Virus record (IMG/VR): IMGVR_UViG_3300024306_000745
Coordinates: 1-28,555 of that record
Source: a virus
Reading direction: 5' to 3' (one strand)
Length of the DNA stretch: 28,555 nucleotides
Positions 13,443-18,910 of the stretch are shown piece after piece. The notes beneath the pieces were generated by a model. The model was not told the origin of the DNA and ran no database searches. It saw nothing but the letters and a program-made list of their open reading frames with translations. Numbering within the stretch: position 1 is the stretch's first letter; the number at the start of each line of letters is the position of its first letter. The position numbers and the translations under genes were made by a program.

Positions 13443-13462
13443 GGGACTCATGGACGAGTCCC
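13443..13462 (+). promoter_or_regulatory. ANGGAN hexaloop hairpin 4 (AUGGAC loop)
   Basis: GGGACTC-ATGGAC-GAGTCCC, 21 nt after a stop. The stem differs from hairpins 1-3 (GACTC against GAGCTC) while the loop keeps ANGGAN with a C-G closing pair, as expected if the loop is under selection. Confidence 0.55.
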
Positions 13463-13470
13463 ACACTTCT

Positions 13471-13480
13471 CCCGAATCTA
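13471..13480 (+). promoter_or_regulatory. box copy (CCCGAATCTA)
   Basis: Eight nt after hairpin 4; ends 26 nt before the ATG at 13507. Confidence 0.5.
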
Positions 13481-13506
13481 ATAGAGGGTATAAACGGGAG
13501 GTTAAT

Positions 13507-13674
13507 ATGTCAAACCACATCAATATCAAGTCTCTCGAAGAGATACTCGAGCTACTCAACGGCATTGAGTACGTTGAAGATGCAGATGCGTTTGAGTATC
13601 TAAGCGGAATACGCGACCAAGCTGCACGCATCATGCGCGATACGATCCAGTGGGTCGAGGAGGATGTGGTATGA
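13507..13674 (+). CDS. small acidic helical protein, 55 aa
   Basis: ATG with GGGAGG 6 nt upstream. Acidic and helical (SLEEILELLNGIEYVEDADAF). Its stop overlaps the next ATG by 4 nt, so the pair is coupled. Function unknown. Confidence 0.7.
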   Translation: MSNHINIKSLEEILELLNGIEYVEDADAFEYLSGIRDQAARIMRDTIQWVEEDVV

Positions 13675-13817
13675 AAGTTGTTTTCACCGATGAAGAGCTC
13701 ATGCTGCTTGCTGAACTTGTTGAGTCAGCCATAAAGCAAGATCCAAGCAGGGAAGATCTTCGTCAACTGTTCTCGCGGTTGGCGTACCTGACCAAAACCT
13801 CTTGGGAGGAATTTTAG
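13671..13817 (+). CDS. small acidic helical protein, 48 aa
   Basis: Starts in a 4-nt overlap with the previous gene, with GAGGAGG about 6 nt upstream. The helical core (DEELMLLAELVESAIKQD) and RQLFSRLAYL are loosely like the micro-family cores further on. Function unknown. Confidence 0.65.
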   Translation: MKVVFTDEELMLLAELVESAIKQDPSREDLRQLFSRLAYLTKTSWEEF

Positions 13818-13818
13818 C

Positions 13819-14004
13819 GTGGACCCAAAAGAAGAAAAGAAGCTGCTGCTTGATGGTATAGCAAAGCTTAAAAACCAACTGATCTATACCCGGGGCACCA
13901 GATGCCTAGACGTGCTTAAAAGACTTGACACGCTTAGGTTGTGTCTCGAAGATCTTGTCCGAAACGAGATTAAAGATAAGAAAAAGTACGAAAAAGCTAT
14001 TTAG
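13819..14004 (+). CDS. coiled-coil-like protein, 61 aa
   Basis: GTG start one nt after the previous stop, with GGAGG 9 nt upstream. Lys/Glu/Leu-rich heptads (KKLLLDGIAKLKNQL, VLKRLDTLRLCLEDLV) suggest a helical hairpin or coiled coil. Function unknown. Confidence 0.65.
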   Translation: MDPKEEKKLLLDGIAKLKNQLIYTRGTRCLDVLKRLDTLRLCLEDLVRNEIKDKKKYEKAI

Positions 14005-14012
14005 GAGGTTGT

Positions 14013-14132
14013 GTGGTCATCAACAATGATCCTTTTAAGCTTAAAGCTTGGCGCATCAAGAACTACAAAAAACCTCGCAAAAATGTTTGGGATGTATTGC
14101 TTACTGAGCCAAAGATCAAGAAAGAAGGTTGA
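14013..14132 (+). CDS. small basic protein, 39 aa
   Basis: GTG start with AGGAGG 6 nt upstream. Basic (FKLKAWRIKNYKKPRKNVWD). A longer frame from the GTG at 14011 runs through to the membrane gene below, but two separate genes with their own ribosome sites look more natural. Confidence 0.5.
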   Translation: MVINNDPFKLKAWRIKNYKKPRKNVWDVLLTEPKIKKEG

Positions 14133-14133
14133 C

Positions 14134-14232
14134 ATGTTTGCCATGGAGATTATTCGCGTGTTCGCGATCATAGCGGTGTTTCTCAGCACATTTGCCACGG
14201 GCTACATTCTCTACCGTGTTTTCCGATCCTAA
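14134..14232 (+). CDS. single-pass membrane micro-protein, 32 aa
   Basis: ATG one nt after the previous stop, GAAGG 6 nt upstream. One hydrophobic helix (IIRVFAIIAVFLSTFATGYI) with a basic end (YRVFRS). Function unknown. The box TCCGATCCTA overlaps its last codons. Confidence 0.55.
   Translation: MFAMEIIRVFAIIAVFLSTFATGYILYRVFRS
14222..14231 (+). promoter_or_regulatory. box copy (TCCGATCCTA)
   Basis: A weak hairpin (CACGG 14196-14200, CCGTG 14214-14218) ends 3 nt upstream; the box ends 25 nt before the ATG at 14257. Confidence 0.5.
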
Positions 14233-14256
14233 GATGTATAAACAATAGGAGGTCAT

Positions 14257-14490
14257 ATGTCATACTCTTTGATGCACAACAAAGATACGTCACTTATGTA
14301 CTCTGTTTACCTAAACGATGAGCTCATCGTTAAGAACGTTGCCTCTCACCATGTTGAGTCCGTGATCCACTCTCTTGAATCTGAAGGTTTCAACGTGACC
14401 GATGAAGTGTGGGACGACGAGAAGATGCGGGTTGACATCATCTCCACCTCTTTCCTCGACGAAGAAACCGACGACGACTACATCGACTAA
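14257..14490 (+). CDS. small acidic protein, 77 aa
   Basis: ATG with AGGAGG 5-6 nt upstream. Predicted alpha/beta fold (MYSVYLNDELIVKNV, then HHVESVIHSLESEGFNV, then RVDIISTSF) with an acidic tail (DEETDDDYID). Function unknown. Confidence 0.72.
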   Translation: MSYSLMHNKDTSLMYSVYLNDELIVKNVASHHVESVIHSLESEGFNVTDEVWDDEKMRVDIISTSFLDEETDDDYID

Positions 14491-14502
14491 AAGGAGTTAA
14501 CA

Positions 14503-14823
14503 ATGCGATACTTACCTCTGCTGATCGCGCTCACTGGATGCGCCACGACGCCTGAGCTGAATCAAGTAAGATTTGAGCTGAATCAAGTAAGATTTGATTT
14601 GATTCAAGCCAGCAAGAAGCTTGATGCTTCCGTGTACCACCTGCAAGCGCAAACCTGCAAGACAGACGTCCTGATCTGCGGCCTTAACTCAGCTGTAAGA
14701 AAGACGGGCGAAGAAGCGTGCATGGAAAACTACAAGTTGTGCTTGACCACGGCGCTTGACCAGTACCGCGCGGTCCGCGGCCACGAACCACCAGACCTAT
14801 TCGAACCCAAGCGTGCTCGCTAG
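14503..14823 (+). CDS. lipoprotein, 106 aa
   Basis: AAGGAG lies 6 nt before the ATG. The first 13 residues form a short signal with the lipobox LTGC (C13), so the mature protein should be lipid-anchored. Two exact copies of the heptad ELNQVRF follow (21-bp direct repeat), then a helical part with four Cys that could form disulfides (C51, C58, C72, C79). It ends the transcription unit, just before a strong terminator. A spanin-like role is possible but it lacks the proline richness of typical outer spanins. Confidence 0.75.
   Translation: MRYLPLLIALTGCATTPELNQVRFELNQVRFDLIQASKKLDASVYHLQAQTCKTDVLICGLNSAVRKTGEEACMENYKLCLTTALDQYRAVRGHEPPDLFEPKRAR
14554..14595 (+). repeat. 21-bp tandem duplication inside the lipoprotein gene
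   Basis: Two adjacent exact 21-nt copies (14554-14574 and 14575-14595), in frame, each coding ELNQVRF; the following codons (DLIQ) look like a diverged start of a further unit. Confidence 0.9.
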
Positions 14824-14839
14824 GGCGACCTCCTGTTGC

Positions 14840-14869
14840 GGCCCCGAGGCACTACCCTCGGGGCCTTTT
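14840..14869 (+). terminator. strong intrinsic terminator
   Basis: GGCCCCGAGG (14840-14849) pairs perfectly with CCTCGGGGCC (14856-14865) around CACTAC and is followed by TTTT. Confidence 0.92.
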
Positions 14870-14870
14870 A

Positions 14871-14900
14871 TCCGAAGTGCACCGACACTGCTACGCCCCT
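14871..14900 (+). repeat. CGACACTGCTACGCCC repeat, copy C
   Basis: Identical over 27 nt to the 3' part of copy A but lacking the 5' dyad arm. It begins directly after the terminator T-run, so it belongs to the next unit's control region. Confidence 0.65.
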
Positions 14901-14916
14901 GAGCCCCATAGTGTTA

Positions 14917-14926
14917 TCCGAACCTA
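14917..14926 (+). promoter_or_regulatory. TCCGAANCTA box (TCCGAACCTA), first of a pair
   Basis: Preceded by AGTGTTA and followed by TAAG. Lies 47 nt after the terminator. Confidence 0.6.
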
Positions 14927-14980
14927 TAAGTAAGCATGATTGATGCGAGCGCAACTCGCTACCGACGACAGTGCCTGATA

Positions 14981-14990
14981 TCCGAACCTA
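14981..14990 (+). promoter_or_regulatory. TCCGAANCTA box (TCCGAACCTA) before the 172-aa gene
   Basis: A GCGAG/CTCGC hairpin (14945-14959) lies upstream, then a partial echo of the repeat (CCGACGACAGTG). Distance to the ATG at 15048 is 57 nt, with a further GGGAAC/GTTCCC hairpin in the leader. Confidence 0.55.
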
Positions 14991-15047
14991 CACCATCTCA
15001 TACGGGAACGATGTTTTAGTTCCCAACTAACCGAAGGAGTGTTATCC

Positions 15048-15566
15048 ATGGCTATGAAGCAACGTGAAGCAGTCTACTTGTCCACCACCGAAGTCCTCGC
15101 CCACAAAGGCATCGAGTTCATGCCCAGCGTGACCGACGTCCGCGACGTGGTGAACACCGAGATCCGCAAGGAGATCGCTGACCGAGTCGTCAACCTCTTC
15201 AAGTCTGGCGGAGTCGAGTTCAAAGGTACCGACGCGAACCAAGCTAAGCTGAGCGACGAGAAGCTCCTCCGCAACTACGTCACCGGTCTCATCACCAACT
15301 GGTTCAACAAGGACCCGCAGCTCAACGGCGGCTCCAAGTACCAAGCTAAGAACCCTGGTTCCCGCGCTGGCTCTTCCGATGCGCAGCTGAAAGAGATGCG
15401 CCTGCTCAAGAAGCACCTCGAGACCATTGGCAACACCGAAGGCATCGCGCGCGTCGAAGAAGCTATCCAGGCTCGCATCGCAGAGCTAAGAACCGAAAAA
15501 GCGCCCACTCTACCCGAAGTGTCCACCGACAACCTCCCTGATTTCTTGAAGGACCTTGCTGTCTAA
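15048..15566 (+). CDS. conserved phage protein, 172 aa; paralogue of 11065-11568
   Basis: AAGGAG lies 8 nt before the ATG. Core YVTGLITNWFNKDPQLNGG, YQAKNPGSRAGS and KEMRLLKKHLETIG; C-terminus DNLPDFLKDLAV. About two-thirds identical to the 11065 product over the central 70 residues. Codon choice is again rich in C-ending codons, and it has its own terminator, repeat, two boxes and a strong ribosome site, all pointing to high, separately controlled expression. Function unknown; soluble, helical. Confidence 0.8.
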   Translation: MAMKQREAVYLSTTEVLAHKGIEFMPSVTDVRDVVNTEIRKEIADRVVNLFKSGGVEFKGTDANQAKLSDEKLLRNYVTGLITNWFNKDPQLNGGSKYQAKNPGSRAGSSDAQLKEMRLLKKHLETIGNTEGIARVEEAIQARIAELRTEKAPTLPEVSTDNLPDFLKDLAV

Positions 15567-15574
15567 CCCTCCTA

Positions 15575-15610
15575 GGGAGGGAGACCACAACTCTCCCTCC
15601 CCTTTCTTCT
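15575..15610 (+). terminator. intrinsic terminator after the 172-aa gene
   Basis: GGGAGGGAGA (15575-15584) pairs perfectly with TCTCCCTCCC (15592-15601) around CCACAAC, then CTTTCTTCT. The 5' arm can instead pair with CCCTCC just upstream, an alternative fold. Confidence 0.8.
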
Positions 15611-15625
15611 AAAGATAAGGACTCC

Positions 15626-15799
15626 GTGAAACCGCACCTTTACGATAAAGAACTAGTCGGCCACACCAGAGAGCAGAAAGTCTACCTCCTAAGGCCAATA
15701 CTAGAAGCCAAGCTGTTCCTCTTCATGCTCCACAAACTGAAGGTGGAGCGAAGGTCCGCTTGGTCCCACCTAGACTATGAAGACCGCAAGGGGTTCTAG
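15626..15799 (+). CDS. micro-family A protein, 57 aa
   Basis: GTG start after the terminator; the ribosome site is weak (AAGGA about 6 nt upstream). The core AKLFLFMLHKLKVERRSAW (about 29-47) is the clearest example of the shared pattern: a hydrophobic helix, Leu-x-x-Leu-Lys-Val, then a charged/aromatic turn. First of four genes coupled by TAGATG or TGATG junctions. Function unknown. Confidence 0.65.
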   Translation: MKPHLYDKELVGHTREQKVYLLRPILEAKLFLFMLHKLKVERRSAWSHLDYEDRKGF

Positions 15800-15955
15800 A
15801 TGAACCTATACGACCACGAATACAGCAAGATCCACAACGTCCACCTAGCCGCCCCAGTAGAGGAAGCTAAGAGGTTCCTCATCACCCTATATTCCCTTAG
15901 GCTAGAGAAGAGTAGGACCTACTGGGCTAAGATCGTAGGGTTCGGGAGGAAGTGA
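15800..15955 (+). CDS. micro-family A protein, 51 aa
   Basis: ATG directly after the previous TAG, GGGG-type site about 5 nt upstream. Starts NLYDHEYSK, as the previous one has HLYDKEL, and has the core AKRFLITLYSLRLEKSRTYW. Clear sibling of the 57-aa protein. Function unknown. Confidence 0.65.
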   Translation: MNLYDHEYSKIHNVHLAAPVEEAKRFLITLYSLRLEKSRTYWAKIVGFGRK

Positions 15956-16059
15956 TGGCTACCTACGATGAAGAAGTGTTTAAGCTGAGGTTCTTCTTGT
16001 ATCTCCTCGAGAAGCTGAAGGTTTCCAAGGAAAAGCCCTACTCCCAGGAAGTGAGCTAG
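15955..16059 (+). CDS. micro-family A protein, 34 aa
   Basis: TGATG overlap with the previous gene, GGGAGGAAG upstream. A reduced sibling: ATYDEEVFKLRFFLYLLEKLKVSKEKPY in two runs (start like YDHEY, core FFLYLLEKLKV). Function unknown. Confidence 0.6.
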   Translation: MATYDEEVFKLRFFLYLLEKLKVSKEKPYSQEVS

Positions 16060-16203
16060 ATGGAGAACCTCCCCGTACCTAGAGAAGAGATAGACCGAAC
16101 CGATATGCTTAAGAAAATGTCGCGGGAGATAAGCTATCTGGCCCACGTGAAGATGATCTTCTTTACGCTGTCTCGCCTAGGTTTGGACTCAGTGAGGTAC
16201 TGA
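16060..16203 (+). CDS. micro-family A protein, 47 aa
   Basis: ATG directly after TAG; CAGGAAG is about 8 nt upstream. The C-terminal core HVKMIFFTLSRLGLDSVRY matches the family helix; the N-terminal half (REEIDRTDMLKKMSREISY) is charged. Last of the four coupled genes. Function unknown. Confidence 0.6.
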   Translation: MENLPVPREEIDRTDMLKKMSREISYLAHVKMIFFTLSRLGLDSVRY

Positions 16204-16291
16204 GTGTTTCACTTAGTGGAAGTCGTGTGTCGGTGGGCGTCGCTACACCCCCTCCCCTTTCCACTCGAAACTACCTCCCCCTACTGATGGA

Positions 16292-16307
16292 ATAGGTTTA
16301 AACCTAT
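16292..16307. repeat. 16-bp perfect palindrome ATAGGTTTAAACCTAT
   Basis: Perfect dyad with the central PmeI-type GTTTAAAC, in a noncoding stretch. Possible binding site of a dimeric regulator. Confidence 0.5.
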
Positions 16308-16335
16308 CGCTTACTGAAACACCAAGAGAGAAGCA

Positions 16336-16413
16336 ATGGAATGCCCCTTTCCACTACACAGCCATCGGCACCGTTTGAACCTAGATGAACTTTCTTCCCC
16401 TAAGATAGGGTGA
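16336..16413 (+). CDS. doubtful micro-ORF, 25 aa
   Basis: ATG with AGAGAG upstream; His-rich (PLHSHRHRLNLDELS). It contains one of the TTTCCACT repeats, so it may be chance. Confidence 0.25.
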   Translation: MECPFPLHSHRHRLNLDELSSPKIG

Positions 16414-16496
16414 ATAGCTTGGCTACTTTTCCACTCGATACCATATCTTCCTCCTAGTAGATAGTGTGCCTAAACCCTCTGAGGGAGAAAAGTGAT

Positions 16497-16679
16497 ATGC
16501 CCAGATGCCTGAACGAAAGATGCCCTGTCTCTATATTGGAACTTGAAAGTTCTTTTGCCCACGTATCTCCCCAGTTTGGGAGCGTGAGGTGTTTGTGCTG
16601 TATCTCTGATAAGGAGACTTGGCGAGCTGCCCTTGAGGCTACGCTGGCCTATCGCTACCGCTTTCTTCTTGACATATAG
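16497..16679 (+). CDS. Cys-rich small protein, 60 aa
   Basis: ATG with GAGGGAG about 10 nt upstream. Cys at 4, 9, 18-residue spacing later RCLCC (C43-x-C45-C46 by rough count) could bind zinc in a knuckle; the C-terminus is helical (WRAALEATLAYRYRFLL). It vaguely recalls small phage Com-type zinc proteins, but the spacing is not right for a firm call. Function unknown. Confidence 0.5.
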   Translation: MPRCLNERCPVSILELESSFAHVSPQFGSVRCLCCISDKETWRAALEATLAYRYRFLLDI

Positions 16680-16758
16680 GATATTGTTGGGTTTAGTCTT
16701 ATCCCGATCCAAATAAAAGCCATGGGAATACTTTCCAGGTCAAACGACGAGGATGTCT

Positions 16759-16995
16759 ATGAACTATCAACTCCAGATGCTTGAGCTTATTAAAGCAATT
16801 ACCCTTCTTTGCCAGACTGAGCTTGGTGCACTCTCCTCAGGTAAAGCTCTTGAAGAGAGAAAGCTGTCGTGTATGTCTCGCTACATAACTTGCACCTGTT
16901 CGACTTCACCTTCCGGTAGTTTGTCTTGTGATCCCAGTATGTTTGAGAGGTTGGCTGCTTGTGTCGTGGAAAGACCTTCGGTGAAAGGTAGGTGA
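16759..16995 (+). CDS. small protein, odd C-terminus, 78 aa
   Basis: The ATG at 16759 has GAGG 6 nt upstream (another in-frame ATG lies at 16753). The N-terminus (QLQMLELIKAITLLCQTELG) fits the helix pattern of micro-family A. The rest is Ser/Cys-rich (CMSRYITCTCSTSPSGSLSC) and looks unlike a natural fold, so part of the frame may be chance, though I found no better frame by shifting. Overlaps the next GTG by 4 nt. Confidence 0.45.
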   Translation: MNYQLQMLELIKAITLLCQTELGALSSGKALEERKLSCMSRYITCTCSTSPSGSLSCDPSMFERLAACVVERPSVKGR

Positions 16996-17120
16996 AGTCC
17001 GAGATGGATACCGCTTTATCCAGTAGGGAAAGAGAGCTCTTAGTTAAGATGACTGGTCTTTTATGGAAGATCAAGGTGGTTGATGCGGACGCTTTCTTTG
17101 ACGCGATCGTTTCTCGCTAG
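16992..17120 (+). CDS. micro-family A protein, 42 aa
   Basis: GTG in a GTGA overlap with the previous stop; an internal ATG at 17004 is an alternative start. Core LLVKMTGLLWKIKVVDADAFF matches the family pattern (in two parts: LLVKMTGLLWKIKV and VDADAFF). Function unknown. Confidence 0.55.
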   Translation: MKSEMDTALSSRERELLVKMTGLLWKIKVVDADAFFDAIVSR

Positions 17121-17156
17121 TTAGGTTTAACCATTTAGTCATGGTGGTGTGGTTTT

Positions 17157-17375
17157 ATGCCGCTGATACTTACGCTTTATTTTGCCGCTTCTACTCCGGG
17201 TTGCCATAGGGTTCCGGTGATGTACTTCAAGGGCACGTTCTACCAGAACTACGACGTTACATTTCTCAGGAAGAACGAGAAGGAATGCGCGGAAGCTTAT
17301 CCCAAATCACCTTGCGTCAACTACATGGTCAAGATCGCCCACCTCACCTACCGCGTTTCCTGCGGCGGTAAGTAG
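17157..17375 (+). CDS. small exported Cys protein, 72 aa
   Basis: Hydrophobic N-terminus (MPLILTLYFAAST) then PGC, like a signal with a poor lipobox. The C-terminal part has a Cys, then SPC, then LTYRVSCGGK, the same ending pattern as 26694-26960 (LSYQVTCKREK). This suggests a small periplasmic or secreted disulfide protein. The ribosome site is weak (GGTGGT). Function unknown. Confidence 0.55.
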   Translation: MPLILTLYFAASTPGCHRVPVMYFKGTFYQNYDVTFLRKNEKECAEAYPKSPCVNYMVKIAHLTYRVSCGGK

Positions 17376-17405
17376 TTAAAACAAATACCATTACGGAGGT
17401 GCCTT

Positions 17406-17588
17406 ATGCATTTTGATGACCCGGACCTCTTGGAGAAGAAGATGGCGGCCGAGATCTATTTGGAACTTCTAGTTAAGTCTGGCAGATCGAGTGGAACCGA
17501 CGTTGATTGGTTGGTTGATTGCCATCGCCTGAGAGATAGGGAACGTGAGGCAGCTAAGGCTTACTACGAGGACCTGAAAGGTGAGTGA
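17406..17588 (+). CDS. small acidic helical protein, 60 aa
   Basis: ATG with a strong GGAGGT 6 nt upstream. EKKMAAEIYLELLVKSGRSS is loosely similar to the micro-family A core; the rest is charged helix (CHRLRDREREAAKAYYEDL). Overlaps the next gene by 8 nt. Function unknown. Confidence 0.65.
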   Translation: MHFDDPDLLEKKMAAEIYLELLVKSGRSSGTDVDWLVDCHRLRDREREAAKAYYEDLKGE

Positions 17589-17754
17589 CCTCATGGAGAG
17601 GATGCGACATCCGGTTACGGGGCACCCCAGATACGCTGCGTTCATGGAGTTCGCCTATACTCTTAAATATTTAGAATTAATTAGCGTGAGAGAAGCTGTC
17701 CGCTTGACGGGCGGCGTCTTTGGCGTGGTGGAAGATGACGGTTACTCTAAATAA
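17581..17754 (+). CDS. micro-family A protein, 57 aa
   Basis: GTG start inside the previous gene's end with GAGG about 10 nt upstream; ATG 17593 is an alternative. Core FMEFAYTLKYLELISVREAV shows the family pattern, then a Gly/Val-rich tail (LTGGVFGVVEDD). Function unknown. Confidence 0.55.
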   Translation: MSDLMERMRHPVTGHPRYAAFMEFAYTLKYLELISVREAVRLTGGVFGVVEDDGYSK

Positions 17755-17778
17755 GTAGCATCACTACTCAGGGTGAGT

Positions 17779-17919
17779 ATGACCTACTCAGAAGAGTCTT
17801 TAGATCAGCTTAGGAAACGCGAGTCGTTTATTGAGTTGATCTATTTGCTGCTGAATATCAAGGTCATACGCAGAGAACACATCAACAAACTGTGGTTCAT
17901 CTATAACAAAGTTGAGTAA
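17779..17919 (+). CDS. micro-family A protein, 46 aa
   Basis: ATG with AGGGTGAG upstream. Core RESFIELIYLLLNIKVIRRE (about 14-33) is a strong match to the family: LIYLLLNIKV against LYLLEKLKV. Starts TYSEESLDQ, like YDEE in a sibling. Function unknown. Confidence 0.65.
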   Translation: MTYSEESLDQLRKRESFIELIYLLLNIKVIRREHINKLWFIYNKVE

Positions 17920-17934
17920 ATTAAGGATAACCCT

Positions 17935-18102
17935 ATGGGACGAGAAATGGAGGCTCGCAAGAAGGATCTTAGTCCGCACTCCCTCCATATCGGAGGTCTT
18001 CTCCTCGCTCTAGTTCACCTAGAACTATGCCGAAAAGGCTGGCGCAGATACTACTTGAAACACATCATGCCAAAAGAGTGGGGTGGAGAGCTTAAGCCTT
18101 GA
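17935..18102 (+). CDS. micro-family A protein, 55 aa
   Basis: ATG with AAGGA 7 nt upstream. Core GGLLLALVHLELCRKGWRRYY (split as GGLLLALVHLEL and CRKGWRRYY) fits the pattern; basic C-terminus. Last gene before the cassette at 18103-18124. Function unknown. Confidence 0.6.
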   Translation: MGREMEARKKDLSPHSLHIGGLLLALVHLELCRKGWRRYYLKHIMPKEWGGELKP

Positions 18103-18114
18103 TTCGGAGTGTTG

Positions 18115-18124
18115 TCCGAACCTA
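18115..18124 (+). promoter_or_regulatory. TCCGAANCTA box (TCCGAACCTA) in a hairpin
   Basis: TTCGGA (18103-18108) pairs with TCCGAA (18115-18120) around GTGTTG, so the box forms the 3' arm. Preceded by AGTGTTG. An ATTTGTT/AACAAAT hairpin follows in the leader; the box ends 37 nt before the ATG at 18162. Confidence 0.55.
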
Positions 18125-18161
18125 TTTGTTTACATGAACAAATAAAAACGAGAGGTTATCC

Positions 18162-18431
18162 ATGAGCGAGCTGCCATATCAAGTTTTAGCGTGGATAAAG
18201 AAAGATCAAGAAGAGCGCGAAGTTCACCACGAAAAGATCGTGCTCAAGCGCATGCGCGAGGACAGTGAGTTTGTCAAGTATATTAAAGCGTTGGCGCCAA
18301 AATGGAAGAACCTCTCAGTACGCGAGAAGCTGTTGGTGCAAGGCATTGCCGAGCATAGGAAACTGGGTCGAAACCTGACCGACGCGCAACGCAGCGCAAT
18401 CGTAGCACTCTACCTAAAACACGCCTCTTGA
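18162..18431 (+). CDS. small charged helical protein, 89 aa
   Basis: ATG with AGAGG 7 nt upstream. Helical and charged (WIKKDQEEREVHHEKIVLKR), then a region like a small helical bundle (LSVREKLLVQGIAEHRKLG, LTDAQRSAIVALYLKH). No known motif. Starts a new unit after the micro-array. Confidence 0.72.
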   Translation: MSELPYQVLAWIKKDQEEREVHHEKIVLKRMREDSEFVKYIKALAPKWKNLSVREKLLVQGIAEHRKLGRNLTDAQRSAIVALYLKHAS

Positions 18432-18444
18432 TAAAGGAGTTTAT

Positions 18445-18672
18445 ATGTCGTTCGACGTTAAGTTCGCTTCTAAAACAGAAGCACTTCAAGCAGTTAGGTC
18501 ACTTATTACCTATGTTGACGAAAACTTCTCTGACGCAAATCAGTCCACATACGTTCGTCAGCAGTTGTATGCACTTCATACGTTGCTGTTCCATGTGCCA
18601 GAAACACCGCGAGCCTTTGAAGAACTTTCGCTTGCAATGGAAGACCACGACTTCGTAGAAGTTCCTTTTTGA
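18445..18672 (+). CDS. small helical protein, 75 aa
   Basis: ATG with AAAGGAG 6 nt upstream, 13 nt after the previous stop. All-helical (EALQAVRSLITYVDENFSD, VRQQLYALHTLLFHV) with an acidic end. Function unknown. Confidence 0.7.
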   Translation: MSFDVKFASKTEALQAVRSLITYVDENFSDANQSTYVRQQLYALHTLLFHVPETPRAFEELSLAMEDHDFVEVPF

Positions 18673-18701
18673 AGCACAGTGACTTTTATTAAGAGGTTAA
18701 A

Positions 18702-18896
18702 ATGGATATTTACTTAGAATCAAGTCAAGACCTTAAATCAGGTGACCATTTCGTTATGGACGGCCAGATGTACCGTGTCGTTTACGGCGTTGGAGACGGT
18801 ATAGTCTGTCAAGGCATTGACTGGAATAGCAATATTGATACGGTAGAACTAAAGTACGGTTCTATCAAACGATTAATGACCTCTGAGGACTTTTGA
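18702..18896 (+). CDS. small beta-rich protein, 64 aa
   Basis: ATG with AGAGG about 6 nt upstream. Beta-strand-like sequence (SGDHFVMDGQMYRVVYGVGDGIVCQG) resembling a small barrel. Function unknown. Confidence 0.7.
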   Translation: MDIYLESSQDLKSGDHFVMDGQMYRVVYGVGDGIVCQGIDWNSNIDTVELKYGSIKRLMTSEDF

Positions 18897-18910
18897 GGTC
18901 TGAGGGCAAG

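Larger units (their letters stand above)
16204..16496 (+). other. poorly coding stretch with TTTCCACT repeats and a palindrome
   Basis: No convincing gene except a possible 25-aa frame (16336-16413). It holds three copies of a CYTTTCCACT element (near 16256, 16346 and 16426), two of which continue CGAAAC or CGATAC and thus recall the TCCGAANCTA box, one TTTGAACCTA (16374-16383), and the palindrome at 16292. Confidence 0.5.

Noticed and set aside
14011-14232. Single 73-aa gene from the GTG at 14011
   Set aside because: Two shorter genes with their own sites (14013-14132 and 14134-14232) explain the region better; the long version would join odd sequence to a clean membrane peptide.
16759-16995. 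Frameshifted gene
   Set aside because: The C-terminus looks odd, but neither alternative frame continues into a better protein.
16799-17074. Minus-strand frame with a zinc-finger-like CKLCSETYTTAFSL...H stretch
   Set aside because: It lies opposite two coupled plus-strand frames with ribosome sites, in a region where all other genes run rightwards, and has no site of its own.
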